The notes: a model not told the origin generated them from the sequence alone. Positions 42,066-51,055 are shown, counted from the first letter of the stretch. The stretch: 64,000 nucleotides of DNA from Candidatus Poribacteria bacterium (GCA_022821495.1 JAJEDN010000118.1:82512-146511), one strand, 5' to 3'. Numbers and translations are program-made.

Positions 42066-42399
42066 ATTTTCTTTTTTCCTTTGGCGATAATGGGTTTAGT
42101 CATTTTCATTCTCCATACGTGTCAATTTAGGGATATTTCGCGGTATTTCGCACTATCGTCTCTACAAATGCCGCCCCTACGGGGCTTGATTCTTGTTAGA
42201 CACACGTTTCTACAGAGATACTGAAGAAATCCGCAGAAACACCCAAGCAAATAAACCCTACGGGATTCAAGAGGTTTTTGAAGTCTTCAAGGTTTCTGTG
42301 TAAAACCCGGTTCGGTTAGGAAATCGAACTTACCGCCCCTTTCCAGTAACAGGTGGGGACCCCCGGTCAGGAAACCGAACTTACTGACCCGGGCGGAGA
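42066..42399. other. Intergenic region between convergent GH127 and mutL genes
   Basis: TATTTCGCGGTATTTCGCAC (about 42131-42150) resembles the iterons near 37930. GGAAATCGAACTTACC and GGAAACCGAACTTACT (about 42319 and 42369) are a short direct repeat. CGCCCCTACGGGGC is a small hairpin near 42173. No gene or clear terminator is seen. Confidence 0.5.
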
Positions 42400-44271
42400 T
42401 TATCGGTGGAAGCGGCGTTCTAATTCATCGCGCCCCATTTCGACGATGATCGGACGCGAGTGCGGACAATTGAAGGGGAGTTTCGCCTCGGATAACTCTT
42501 TGATGAGGTTCATCATCTCCTGGGTGTCCAATGTATCCCCTGCTTTGACAGCGGATTTGCATGCGAGCGTGATTAAGGCGTTGTCGATGGTTTCCGGGAG
42601 TTGTACATCGGTATGCGGTGCTTCCGGGAGTTTGTCGAGTAGGTCAGTGACGGTCTGCGCGGCGACACGGGTTGGCAACGGCGACGGGATCGCCCGAATC
42701 AGGATCGTGTTTCCGCCGAATTCCTCTAAATCGAAACCGAGCTTCTTGAAGATGTCGCCATGGATTTTCAAGGTGCCGAGTTGCTGCGGTGTGGCTTCCA
42801 GTGTGACAGGTAATAGCAGCCCTTGCACAGGAATCCCATCGGCTTGCATCTGGTTAACGAAGCGTTCATAAAGTACGCGCTCGGCAGCGACGTGCTGGTC
42901 AATAAAGAAAACTTTATCTTCCGCTTCAGCGACGATATACGTTTTAAAGAGGTTCGTCTTGAGTTGGACGTTCTTAAAGTCGAGTAGACTGAGGTTAACA
43001 CCTTCGGGAATCTCTTGCTGCGGGGGTTGTACAACGACCTCAGTAGGTGTGGATGCGGTTTGTGTTTCCGAAGTGCTGACGGGTCCGCTGTCTTCTGTGT
43101 CTTCTGATGGGATAACAGCGGGTATTTGTGTCCGCTGCGGCTGTGTTATTGGCGTTGTGGCACGTTGCGTAGATGCGGTGCCCCTCGGTGTGGACATCCG
43201 TCCCGATAGATTGCTATCGCGGGTTCCATGGTCTTCTGCGGCGTGTGTGGGTTCAACGGGTGTTTCGATTTTAGGTATATACTTCGCTTGGTGGACAGCG
43301 TTGCGGAGTATCCGAACGACGCCGCTATAAATCGTCCGCTCGTTACGGAACCGCACCTCAATTTTGGCGGGATGTACATTGACATCGACTGTCTCCGGTT
43401 CCAATGTTAGGAAAAGCAGCGCGACGGGCTGCCGTCCCTTGGCAACCATAGCGTCGAGTGCTTCTGTGAGTGCTGCGCCGATGATCCGACTGCGGATCGG
43501 TCGCTGATTCAAGAAAAAGAGTTGGTACTCGCGGTTCGGTTTCGTGAACTCCGGTTTTCCGAGTAAACCGTATACCTTTAGGTCGGGCAAATCTTCTGTG
43601 AATTCGATGAGGTTCTCGGCGAACTCTTTGCCGTAGAGTAGACGGACGCGTTCCAGATGCGAATCGCAGGCGCGGACATCGAGGATGGTTCTGCCGTTGT
43701 GTGTCAGCGAGAAATGGATGTTCGGATGCGCGAGTGCTGCCCATGTCACTTGATTCGTGACGTGGTTCATCTCGGTGGTATCGGTCTTGAGGAACTTTAG
43801 GCGTGCAGGGACATTGTAAAACAGGTTGTTAACCGACATGTGGGTGCCGGGAGAACAGCCGCTCTCTTCGACAGCGCGGAAGACACCCCCCTCAACGTTG
43901 ACTTTTGTGCCTTCAAGTGCGTCGGCGGGACGGGTGAGAAGTTCAAATTGTGAGACTGAGGCAATACTTGCTAACGCTTCGCCACGGAAGCCGAATGTTT
44001 GGATGCTGTCAAGGTCTTCTATGCGGTCAACCTTGCTCGTTGCGTGGCGCTCTAAGGCGAGGAGCGCGTCCTCGCGTTCCATGCCGATCCCGTTGTCGGA
44101 GACATGGATGAGCCGTTTTCCGCCTGCACGGATTTCGACCCGGATGGAGGTGCTTCCTGCGTCCACGGCGTTTTCGATCAGCTCTTTGACGACGGATGCC
44201 GGACGTTCGACGACTTCGCCTGCGGCGATCTTATTGGCAACATCTGCGGAAAGTATTTTAATCTTCGACAT
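42400..44271 (-). CDS. mutL: DNA mismatch repair protein MutL
   Basis: MutL couples mismatch recognition by MutS to strand nicking. The N-terminal GHKL ATPase has ENAVDAG, DNGIGM and GFRGEALASIASVS, as in all MutLs. The C-terminal endonuclease residues are present: DQHVAAERVLYE (metal-binding motif, normally DQHAxxExxxxE, here with V in place of A), ACKSAVKAG and NCPHSRP, so this is the nicking type found in bacteria without MutH. The linker between domains (about residues 340-420) is long and Thr/Pro-rich. 623 residues, standard length. The SD is weak. It lies alone, convergent to the GH127 gene. Confidence 0.96.
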   Translation of the reverse strand: MSKIKILSADVANKIAAGEVVERPASVVKELIENAVDAGSTSIRVEIRAGGKRLIHVSDNGIGMEREDALLALERHATSKVDRIEDLDSIQTFGFRGEALASIASVSQFELLTRPADALEGTKVNVEGGVFRAVEESGCSPGTHMSVNNLFYNVPARLKFLKTDTTEMNHVTNQVTWAALAHPNIHFSLTHNGRTILDVRACDSHLERVRLLYGKEFAENLIEFTEDLPDLKVYGLLGKPEFTKPNREYQLFFLNQRPIRSRIIGAALTEALDAMVAKGRQPVALLFLTLEPETVDVNVHPAKIEVRFRNERTIYSGVVRILRNAVHQAKYIPKIETPVEPTHAAEDHGTRDSNLSGRMSTPRGTASTQRATTPITQPQRTQIPAVIPSEDTEDSGPVSTSETQTASTPTEVVVQPPQQEIPEGVNLSLLDFKNVQLKTNLFKTYIVAEAEDKVFFIDQHVAAERVLYERFVNQMQADGIPVQGLLLPVTLEATPQQLGTLKIHGDIFKKLGFDLEEFGGNTILIRAIPSPLPTRVAAQTVTDLLDKLPEAPHTDVQLPETIDNALITLACKSAVKAGDTLDTQEMMNLIKELSEAKLPFNCPHSRPIIVEMGRDELERRFHR

Positions 44272-44412
44272 TTTTTTGAATATTGGGTTTCTGCTCCGAT
44301 TTTTCCGATGTCAAAATCGGTCTCTCGCTTAGATCGGTGTCCATTTGGTGGAATTGCGTTTTTATTCTTTTCCCAACACCTTTAATTGGCGAAAGGCTGA
44401 CCCACTCCATAT

Positions 44413-46530
44413 CTATTTAGCGTTTTGGTACAGGTAACAGTTGCATGAATGTGTCTGTGTGAAACTGGTTTCGTCTGGGTATGTGTCCTTACACATCGGC
44501 ATAACTTCTGGACAGCGTGGATGAAAAAAACAGCCAGCGGGACGATTGATGGGTGAAGGCACATCACCTTCTAATCGAATCTTTTCAACACCGGTCTCTG
44601 GATCCATTTTCGGGACAGCAGAGAGCAGTGCCTGCGTGTAAGGGTGCTTGGGTGAATCGAAAATTTCCTCTGTTGTTCCGCGCTCCACAATTTTACCGAG
44701 ATACATCACCGCCACTTCGTCAGCAAAGTATTCGACAACAGAGAGGTTATGCGTGATGAAGAGATAGGTGAGATTGAAATCGGTCTGGAGCGATTTTAGG
44801 AGGTTTAATATCTGCGCTTGCACGGACACGTCTAACGCGCTGGTCGCCTCGTCACAGACGATGAACTCCGGATCGACAGCGAGACAGCGTGCGATCCCGA
44901 TGCGTTGTCTCTGACCCCCGGAGAATTCATGCGGGTAACGCGTCACCATATCTGGTGCCAAACCGACGCGCTGCATCAGTTCTGCGATCCGATTTTTGCG
45001 TTGCTCGGCAGATTCGCCGATACTGTGTGCCTGCATCCCTTCCTGAATAATCGCCCCCACGGTCATCCGCGGGTTTAGGGACGCATAAGGGTCCTGAAAA
45101 ATAATCTGCATCCGTTTCCGATAGGGATGCATATCCTGACGCGTGGTATTTGCGATATTAACGCCGTCATAGACGAGATCGCCTTCGACGGGTACCCCTA
45201 ATCGGAGGATGGCTTTGCCGAACGAGGTTTTACCAGATCCAGACTCTCCGACGAGTGCGAGCGTTTTACCGCGCGGAATATCGAGTGTAACCTCATCAAC
45301 AGCGTAGACATAACCGACCGTCCGTTTGAAGATACCTTTCTGGATAGGGTAATGGACGCAGAGGTTTTTCACCTGAAGGAGAGAATTGGAAGGTTGGAAG
45401 GTTGGAAGGTTGGAAGGGGAGTCTTCGCCCGTTCCTGTGGTGGAAGCGTGAGCAGCAGATAGCCCCCCATCCTTCCCTTCTTCCATTCTTCCATCTTTTT
45501 CCACTACTTCGAGTTCCAGTTTTGTAGTACCAGTTGTCTTAGCATTGAAGGGCGGTTCAGGGTTGTAAAGATGGCAAGCGACGTTATGTTCGCTGCCGTT
45601 AACCACATGTAATGTCGGCACAACCGTTTCGCAGCCATCCATGACCTTCGTACAACGATCCGCGAATCGGCACCCATCATTGTAGGCAGTGGCTTTCGGG
45701 ACCCTGCCGGTAATCGTGTGTAATTGTGTGCCGCGTTTATCGCGAGCCGGTGTAGATTCCAGAAGTCTGACCGTATACGGGTGTTGCGGGGTCTCGTAGA
45801 GTTGTTCCCAAGTGCCTATCTCGGCGATCTTTCCGGCGTACATGACGGCAACCCGGTCGGCTATGTTGGCAACAACTCCCAAGTCATGTGTTATTAGTAG
45901 CACTGCCATCTGTAGTTCTTGCTGGAGGCGTTGGATGAGTTCAAGGATCTGCGCTTGTATGGTGACATCGAGTGCGGTTGTCGGTTCATCGGCGATGAGG
46001 AGTCCGGGACGGCAGGAGAGTGCCATCGCAATCATGACGCGTTGTTTCATACCGCCGGACATCTGGTGCGGATATTCGTCGTAACGCGTCGCGGGTTCCG
46101 GGATACCGACGAGGTCGAGCATCTCGATTGCAGCGTTTCGTGCGGCGGTGCCTTGAAGGTCTTGATGTTGTCGGATCGCTTCTGAAATCTGGTAGCCGAT
46201 CGTGAAAACGGGGTTGAGGCTGGTCATCGGCTCTTGGAACACCATGGCGATGTCGTTGCCTTGAATCTTCCGTTTCTCGACCTCCGGTAAACGTGTGATG
46301 TCTTGTCCCTTGTAATAGATGGCACCACCGGCGATAAACCCCGCGGGTTGTGCGACGAGTTGGATGACAGACAGCGCGGTGACGCTTTTCCCACACCCCG
46401 ATTCACCGACGAGCGCGAAGATCTCGTTCGGCGCGATGTCGAAAGAGATACCGTCAACGGCGCGGGCAAGTCCTTCGGGTGTCCGAAAATAGGTTTTGAG
46501 GTCTTGTACGCTGAGGAGTGCCTCTTGCAT
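44413..46530 (-). CDS. Fused two-domain peptide ABC transporter ATPase (DppD-DppF/GsiA type)
   Basis: This 705-residue protein contains two complete ABC domains. The first (about 1-330) has Walker A GESGCGKS, signature SGGMKQR and Walker B LLIADEPTT; the second has GESGSGKTS, SGGQRQR and FIVCDEATS. Each ends with an oligopeptide ATPase C-terminal zone (CHLYNPEP in the first; CFFHPRCP in the second). It would energise a dipeptide/oligopeptide importer. No permease is adjacent. The start at 46530 has no SD. The 39-codon linker at 45386-45502 is a purine/pyrimidine hairpin repeat. Confidence 0.9.
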   Translation of the reverse strand: MQEALLSVQDLKTYFRTPEGLARAVDGISFDIAPNEIFALVGESGCGKSVTALSVIQLVAQPAGFIAGGAIYYKGQDITRLPEVEKRKIQGNDIAMVFQEPMTSLNPVFTIGYQISEAIRQHQDLQGTAARNAAIEMLDLVGIPEPATRYDEYPHQMSGGMKQRVMIAMALSCRPGLLIADEPTTALDVTIQAQILELIQRLQQELQMAVLLITHDLGVVANIADRVAVMYAGKIAEIGTWEQLYETPQHPYTVRLLESTPARDKRGTQLHTITGRVPKATAYNDGCRFADRCTKVMDGCETVVPTLHVVNGSEHNVACHLYNPEPPFNAKTTGTTKLELEVVEKDGRMEEGKDGGLSAAHASTTGTGEDSPSNLPTFQPSNSLLQVKNLCVHYPIQKGIFKRTVGYVYAVDEVTLDIPRGKTLALVGESGSGKTSFGKAILRLGVPVEGDLVYDGVNIANTTRQDMHPYRKRMQIIFQDPYASLNPRMTVGAIIQEGMQAHSIGESAEQRKNRIAELMQRVGLAPDMVTRYPHEFSGGQRQRIGIARCLAVDPEFIVCDEATSALDVSVQAQILNLLKSLQTDFNLTYLFITHNLSVVEYFADEVAVMYLGKIVERGTTEEIFDSPKHPYTQALLSAVPKMDPETGVEKIRLEGDVPSPINRPAGCFFHPRCPEVMPMCKDTYPDETSFTQTHSCNCYLYQNAK
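45386..45502. repeat. Purine/pyrimidine inverted repeat in the ABC-ATPase domain linker
   Basis: TTGGAAGG repeated four times (45386-45417) opposes CCTTCCCTTCTTCCATTCTT and TCCATC (45471-45495). Together they encode a low-complexity linker (EKDGRMEEGKDGG...NLPTFQPSN) of 39 codons with no stop. Confidence 0.7.
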
Positions 46531-47064
46531 GAGAATACTATAGCAGAGAATTTTGCGGAAGTCAAGGGAAATTTGTATTGCTATCAGGGTATTCAATTTT
46601 CAAATTGTCTGAATCGCGGATGATCGCGGAGGACGCGGATTTTCGTGTTTAGATACGCCAAAATCATAAGGTAATTTAACTGTTTTCCAGAGAATTGAAT
46701 GGCTCTGGTATTGCTATTTCTGGCAGATGTTCACGTGTTTGAAGAATAACAGGGCAACTTACAACAAAATTATGATGAAAAATAGAGGAGTCTGATAAGT
46801 GTGGAATCCGAAGAAGCAACCCGCTTTTTTGAGTTCAAATAGGGGACTGACAATGCCCTGTTTTTTTATCTATATTGTATCGCATAAACCCTTTATTTAC
46901 AAGGATTTAGCGCACTTTCTTTTCTAACAACTTTTTCCAAGTCCAAAACGACTAATTCCGTTTATCTAAGTAAACTCTTAAGTCGAACTCACGTTAAATT
47001 ACATAACTTGGTTGGATTCAAACGACAAACCTTCTTCCTAACGAACTTTAAAGAGGAGGCACAA
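46531..47064. other. Intergenic region with a long-range stem and terminator-like U-run
   Basis: ACAGGGCA (46749-46756) is the exact inverse of TGCCCTGT (46854-46861), which is followed by TTTTTTATC. Between them lies a 13-codon GTG reading frame (46801-46842, VESEEATRFFEFK) with GGAG upstream. An alternative short hairpin, AGGGG...CCCT, precedes the T-run. It may be a regulatory leader or a small RNA. GATCGCGGAGGACGCGG-type repeats lie near 46620. No promoter is clear. Confidence 0.35.
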
Positions 47065-47790
47065 ATGGAGCACAACAAAACCCTCAGGGCATTTGTTTTT
47101 TTTGCTTGGTGCATAGAGCTATCTATCTTTATCGGTTGTGGCGACACCGAAGACACAGATTCAGTAGTGATACCAAGCGAATTTTACGACACCAGCGAAC
47201 TCACTTACGATATTAGCGATGCAGAGATTCAGGAACTGATGGCGTTAGATGTTCCCACAAACTGGGATCAGACGAAAGATCCTGAATTACGCGCCAAATA
47301 TTACCATGCACACCTGCTCAAACAATTCGGGAACATTCCTGCTGTTCATATCGTCGCAGCGCGTGAGCGAGAAAAAATATTGACAAGTGTCATGGTGTTT
47401 ACCACAACTGATGAAATGGTTGACTTTGCCAAGGCGAAGTATGTTCTCTGGCCCGAGAAGCACAATCGTGACAACCTTGAAAGGACGCTAAAGATAAAAT
47501 TAAGGCGTGAGACAGATGATCCAGAACTATTTGCCAAAATCTACAGAGAAGAGTTAATCGAACAGCATGGGGATATCCCAGAGGTTGAGGTTGTTGTTGA
47601 GGGCGAGACGAAGTTGTGGTTTGGAGGCTTTAGGTTTCCCGGCGATGAAGACGAATACATCGCTTTTCTCGAAGCAAAATATGTGCTGTGGCCTGAGGAA
47701 TTGAAGTTGCGGAGAATTGAGAAATACCGAAAGGCGAGAGCTGAAGGAACACCCTTTCACCTCGTAGATTTGGACAGCCATGACGAGTAG
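47065..47790 (+). CDS. Putative lipoprotein, twin A
   Basis: This 241-residue protein begins MEHNKTLRAFVFFAWCIELS, with the lipobox FIGCGDTED. The mature part is acidic and contains two repeats of A.YVLWPE....N.E/R.L pattern and DIPEVEVV. AAAGAGGAGGCACAA gives the start; an upstream in-frame ATG is not used. It shares its leader of about 60 bp and its N-terminus with the next gene, so the pair arose by tandem duplication. No known function. Confidence 0.7.
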   Translation: MEHNKTLRAFVFFAWCIELSIFIGCGDTEDTDSVVIPSEFYDTSELTYDISDAEIQELMALDVPTNWDQTKDPELRAKYYHAHLLKQFGNIPAVHIVAAREREKILTSVMVFTTTDEMVDFAKAKYVLWPEKHNRDNLERTLKIKLRRETDDPELFAKIYREELIEQHGDIPEVEVVVEGETKLWFGGFRFPGDEDEYIAFLEAKYVLWPEELKLRRIEKYRKARAEGTPFHLVDLDSHDE

Positions 47791-47843
47791 AGGCTTCCAA
47801 ACGACAAACCTTCTTCCCAACGAACTTTAAAGAGGAGCCGCAA

Positions 47844-48716
47844 ATGGAGCACAACAAGACCCTTGGCGCGTTTTTTTACCTCCTCTGTTTTCTAAGTCTG
47901 TCGTTCTTTTTCAGCTGCGGAGATACAGAGGACACAGAGGAGACAACAGACTCTATTTTCAATCCTTTCCTTGACGAACCCGATGAACAATGGCTGCAGT
48001 TGAAAGACGAAGATTGGGAGAAATTGAAAGATGAGAATTGGGTGAGGTTGACGGACGAAGAAGTTAAGGAGCTCATAAACCTTGATATTCCACAAGACTG
48101 GGGCTTTAATACGGAAGATAGCGTATCCCAAAAGTATCACCACGCCACTCTCTTCCAAAGGTTTGGAGACATCCCACAGGTACGCTTCATCGTTGAGTTT
48201 GAGCGGATGGGGAGAAGTGGGGTTGTGACACTTGCGCTTGCTAAGCAAATCGCTGCTCATGCTGAAGCAACGTATTTTATCTATCCAAATGCTGTCACTC
48301 GCCGTTCGCTTGAAGAAACCAGAAACCTGCTAAGGCGTACAGAAGAACAGGAAGAACTTCGTTTATTGGATCAGTTGAGAATAGAGGATCCTAAGGCTTG
48401 GGTAAAAGGCATGCGTGCTGTGCTCATTGAAAGGCATGGAGACATCCCAGAGGTTGACATCAGTATCGAATTTTTACGAAAATTGGAACTGGAGTTACCA
48501 AGAACAGATAATGACTGCCACGCTTATATTGGGGCATACAAAACTCTCTACGGTCATTCTGAGAATTCGTCGCCTTATGAATTCTATTCTATGCTTGAAG
48601 CCGTGAATCAGGTTGGGTGGTTTGGTGACGATTTGTCACTCCGCAGGCTTGAAAAATATCGAGAGACAAGAGAAAAGGGCATTTCGTTCTATGATATAGA
48701 CTGGGATGATGAGTAG
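47844..48716 (+). CDS. Putative lipoprotein, twin B
   Basis: This 290-residue paralogue of the preceding protein begins MEHNKTLGAFFYLLCFLSLS with lipobox FFSCGDTED. An acidic repeat region follows (QLKDEDWEKLKDENWVRL), then the same DIP-V.I.(V/F)E and sequence pattern as twin A. The leader of about 60 bp (ACGACAAACCTTCTTCCCAA) is nearly identical to the one before twin A. AAAGAGGAGCCGCAA gives the start. Function unknown; perhaps a variable envelope protein. Confidence 0.7.
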   Translation: MEHNKTLGAFFYLLCFLSLSFFFSCGDTEDTEETTDSIFNPFLDEPDEQWLQLKDEDWEKLKDENWVRLTDEEVKELINLDIPQDWGFNTEDSVSQKYHHATLFQRFGDIPQVRFIVEFERMGRSGVVTLALAKQIAAHAEATYFIYPNAVTRRSLEETRNLLRRTEEQEELRLLDQLRIEDPKAWVKGMRAVLIERHGDIPEVDISIEFLRKLELELPRTDNDCHAYIGAYKTLYGHSENSSPYEFYSMLEAVNQVGWFGDDLSLRRLEKYRETREKGISFYDIDWDDE

Positions 48717-48800
48717 CACGCAGTTTTTGAGTTGAACAATTTAGAATTCAAAAAAGCATCTACCCGTTACTTATAATCAGGGCGAATCCGAGAAGCGCGC

Positions 48801-48824
48801 CGACTTGTAGATGTCTACAAGTCG
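48801..48824. repeat. 11-bp perfect hairpin after the twin lipoprotein genes
   Basis: CGACTTGTAGA (48801-48811) faces TCTACAAGTCG (48814-48824) across a TG loop. It may be a transcript 3' end for twin B. The remaining 48830-48990 stretch shows nothing recognisable. Confidence 0.55.
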
Positions 48825-48994
48825 TTATATTCATCACAACTTATTTCACTCGGAAGTGCCAGATAACGGGGCCGCTTCGGTATCCTGTTGGGATGGAGTG
48901 CTTTTTGCCCAACGAAATCCGAGCCAACTGTTCGTGTTTGTCGGTTTATCATCCCCACGATTCGCCACACTTAAAGTGTTTTTCGTTTGTTGTC

Positions 48995-50443
48995 CTATTT
49001 TTCAAAATCAGGATCTATCTCTTTTGCCTTCGCGAAGTCCGCTCTCGCTGCTTCATGCTGTCCGAATGCTTCCTTTGCCAATCCACGGTCACGATAATAT
49101 AGTGCTTTCTTTGGATTTAGTTGGATGGATGCATTGAAATCTTCAATTGCACCGTTGTGATCACTGAGACTGGCTTTCGCAGCACCGCGTGTGTGGTAAG
49201 TGGCGGACTGAAATTTGGCACTCTTTAGTTGTAAACGCAGAGCCTCATTAGCGTCAGATACGGCTTCTTGATATAGGTTTTGTGCCGCTGCCGTGTTTCC
49301 TTGTTTCATCTCAAGTTGACCAAAAAGATATTTTGCCCATCCACGACCATTATAGAATTTTGCCATCTCCGGTTTTTGATTGATAGCTTCAGAGAAATTT
49401 TCAATCCCCATTCGGTATAGATTTCGAGCTTCTGCTATATGTCCTTGTTCCGTTCTCGTTTTGGCAAGATGTAAATTCATAGACGCTTGAATTGCAAACC
49501 AACGCCCTTTGCGATATACGTTTCTTATGAATTTGACGAAAAGGCTGATCAAAAAAACCTTGATTATTTCCCATCTCCATGAAAGATATATCCGTAAATC
49601 AGAAAAATTAAATCGCTCTGGATTGAGTCGGAGCGCAGTGAGTGAATCGGCGTATGCTTCATCATGTCTTCCTACGGAAATCTTAGCTACAGATCGATTA
49701 TTATAGATGTCAGCCAGACCTGGATTGAGTTTGAGGGCAATATCATAGTGTATTATCGCCTCTTTATACTCACCCTGTTCCCGTTTCTCATTCCCTTTAC
49801 ATGCTTCGGTGTAAGCCTGTATCCGTGGATGTTTCTGCCAGACATCAAGCGGTTCCACTCCGTCAACGCGCTTCAGCAGAAACTTGAGCACATTCGCGGA
49901 AATGGCTTTACTTTCACTCAGTGCACTGTTCCCAAAAGATATTCCTTTAGCCTCGGCAATAGCTATAACTTCGCCTTCCATGTTGAGCACAGGACCGCCG
50001 CTATACCCTGGAGCAAGTAGACATTTCAGATTGAGATGCCGACCACTATTTCGGACGCTGTGTACAGTGCTTTCGATCCTGTCCTCTTTCCCATCGGGGT
50101 AACCGACAGCGAGAACTAAATCGCCTTTCCGCACTGCGTCACTGGCACCAATAGGAAACGGTGTATCTCGTTCTACAACCTTTAGGACAGCCAGGTCATT
50201 TATATCATCAAATGCTATAATACCCTCAATGGTGTAAACCATCTTTGTGTTAACGTGCCTCGCGGTAACTGTTGTAGCGTCAGCGAGGACATGGACGTTC
50301 GTCACAATTTTGTCAGGTGCTACGAAAAATCCGCTGCCCCGAGCACTATAATCCTCGCCCGTATATTCCATTTCCAAGAGAACCGCGGTGCCCAGAGTTT
50401 CTCTGGTGTTCTGCTGGCGTATTTTATTTTTATTTTCTTCCAT
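48995..50443 (-). CDS. Trypsin-like (HtrA/S1C) serine protease with a membrane segment and TPRs
   Basis: This 482-residue protein has an S1C protease domain at about 15-200 with catalytic His51 (VTNVHVLAD), Asp83 (INDLAVL) and Ser148 (PGYSGGP). No N-terminal signal peptide is seen. TPRs flank a hydrophobic segment near residue 300 (IIKVFLISLFVKFI), so an internal anchor may split it between the two sides of the membrane. The C-terminus (about 320-480) has more TPRs. No PDZ domain is present, unlike DegP. AGGAACACACCATA precedes the ATG. Substrate unknown. Confidence 0.85.
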   Translation of the reverse strand: MEENKNKIRQQNTRETLGTAVLLEMEYTGEDYSARGSGFFVAPDKIVTNVHVLADATTVTARHVNTKMVYTIEGIIAFDDINDLAVLKVVERDTPFPIGASDAVRKGDLVLAVGYPDGKEDRIESTVHSVRNSGRHLNLKCLLAPGYSGGPVLNMEGEVIAIAEAKGISFGNSALSESKAISANVLKFLLKRVDGVEPLDVWQKHPRIQAYTEACKGNEKREQGEYKEAIIHYDIALKLNPGLADIYNNRSVAKISVGRHDEAYADSLTALRLNPERFNFSDLRIYLSWRWEIIKVFLISLFVKFIRNVYRKGRWFAIQASMNLHLAKTRTEQGHIAEARNLYRMGIENFSEAINQKPEMAKFYNGRGWAKYLFGQLEMKQGNTAAAQNLYQEAVSDANEALRLQLKSAKFQSATYHTRGAAKASLSDHNGAIEDFNASIQLNPKKALYYRDRGLAKEAFGQHEAARADFAKAKEIDPDFEK

Positions 50444-50462
50444 TATGGTGTGTTCCTATCAT

Positions 50463-50553
50463 TAGGACTTACGCATTTTCCCTGACAACCTATGTATTAC
50501 GCACTGCTGGAGGGGTTTCAAACCCCACCTGCGAGGAGGATGCGTAAGTCCTA
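50463..50553. mobile_element. MITE-like palindromic element, 91 bp
   Basis: AGGACTTACGCA (50464-50475) and TGCGTAAGTCCT (50541-50552) are exact inverses, 12 bp each. GGGGTTT-C-AAACCCC (50512-50526) forms an internal hairpin. The flanks CTATCATTA and TATTCATTA match in six of nine bases, compatible with a worn duplication. Confidence 0.8.
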
Positions 50554-50594
50554 TTCATTATACACTAAATCTCAGGGGCTATGCTAAAAAAGAT

Positions 50595-50624
50595 TTGACA
50601 TCACGCCATAGCATGTGGTATCAT
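50595..50624 (+). promoter_or_regulatory. Promoter of the candidate RNA upstream of ileS
   Basis: TTGACA (50595-50600), an 18-bp spacer and TATCAT (50619-50624). It lies directly before the structured RNA region. Confidence 0.7.
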
Positions 50625-50630
50625 ACAATT

Positions 50631-50900
50631 AATAAACAAGCGTTATTTAATTAGGTTTACACCGAACAGGATTATTGGATGGTTTATCCATTGCTTACCA
50701 CACCGACATCGCAATATAGGAAGTCTGTGCGCTATAATACCCCATACCAAGATAGCCTTTCAGCTGTCACGGGTTTGCGCGCCATATCTATTATTATTGC
50801 TATTCGTCGGGGTGTGGTGGGCTAATCACGAGCAGATCAGTAGTTTTTATTCAGACGCCCATCACTGAGACAAACGATTTCAGTGAGGGTGTTTTTTTTT
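50631..50900 (+). ncRNA. Candidate structured RNA of about 270 nt with terminator
   Basis: After the promoter at 50595-50624 the transcript would form a rod. GCUUACCACACC (50693-50704) pairs fully with GGUGUGGUGGGC (50811-50822), and GAC (50705-50707) with GUC. Inner stems are GCAAUA/UAUUGC, GCGC/GCGC, ACCC/GGGU and GAUAGC/GCUGUC. A Rho-independent terminator (50858-50900) ends it. A rod with bulges and a terminator resembles 6S RNA in outline, but 6S-specific sequence is not seen. It precedes ileS by 155 bp; no T-box AGGGTGGNACCGCG is present. Confidence 0.5.
50858..50900 (+). terminator. Rho-independent terminator of the candidate RNA
   Basis: CCCATCACTGA and TTCAGTGAGGG form an imperfect stem around GACAAACGAT, followed by nine T residues (50892-50900). 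Confidence 0.8.
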
Positions 50901-50903
50901 AAT

Positions 50904-51034
50904 AGTTGTCGGTTATCAGTACGGTTTTTCTGCGAAAAACCTTTCGGTTATCAGTTAAAGAGGGTTGTGGCAGCGTTAGCAAAAGTTCCAGCCGCAAGTT
51001 GTTAACCGAAAACCAAAAACCGATAACCGAAAAC
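50904..51034. repeat. CGGTTATCAG-type inverted repeats before ileS
   Basis: GTCGGTTATCAGT (about 50908) and TCGGTTATCAGTT (about 50944) are opposed by AACCGATAACCGAAAAC (about 51018-51034). The repeats occupy the leader of ileS; AGGAG is close to the start. Confidence 0.7.
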
Positions 51035-51055
51035 CATTAAACCAGGAGTTTCCCG

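Noticed and set aside
50631..51055. T-box riboswitch for ileS
   Set aside because: The conserved AGGGTGGNACCGCG sequence and specifier loop are not visible, although a structured RNA and terminator are present.
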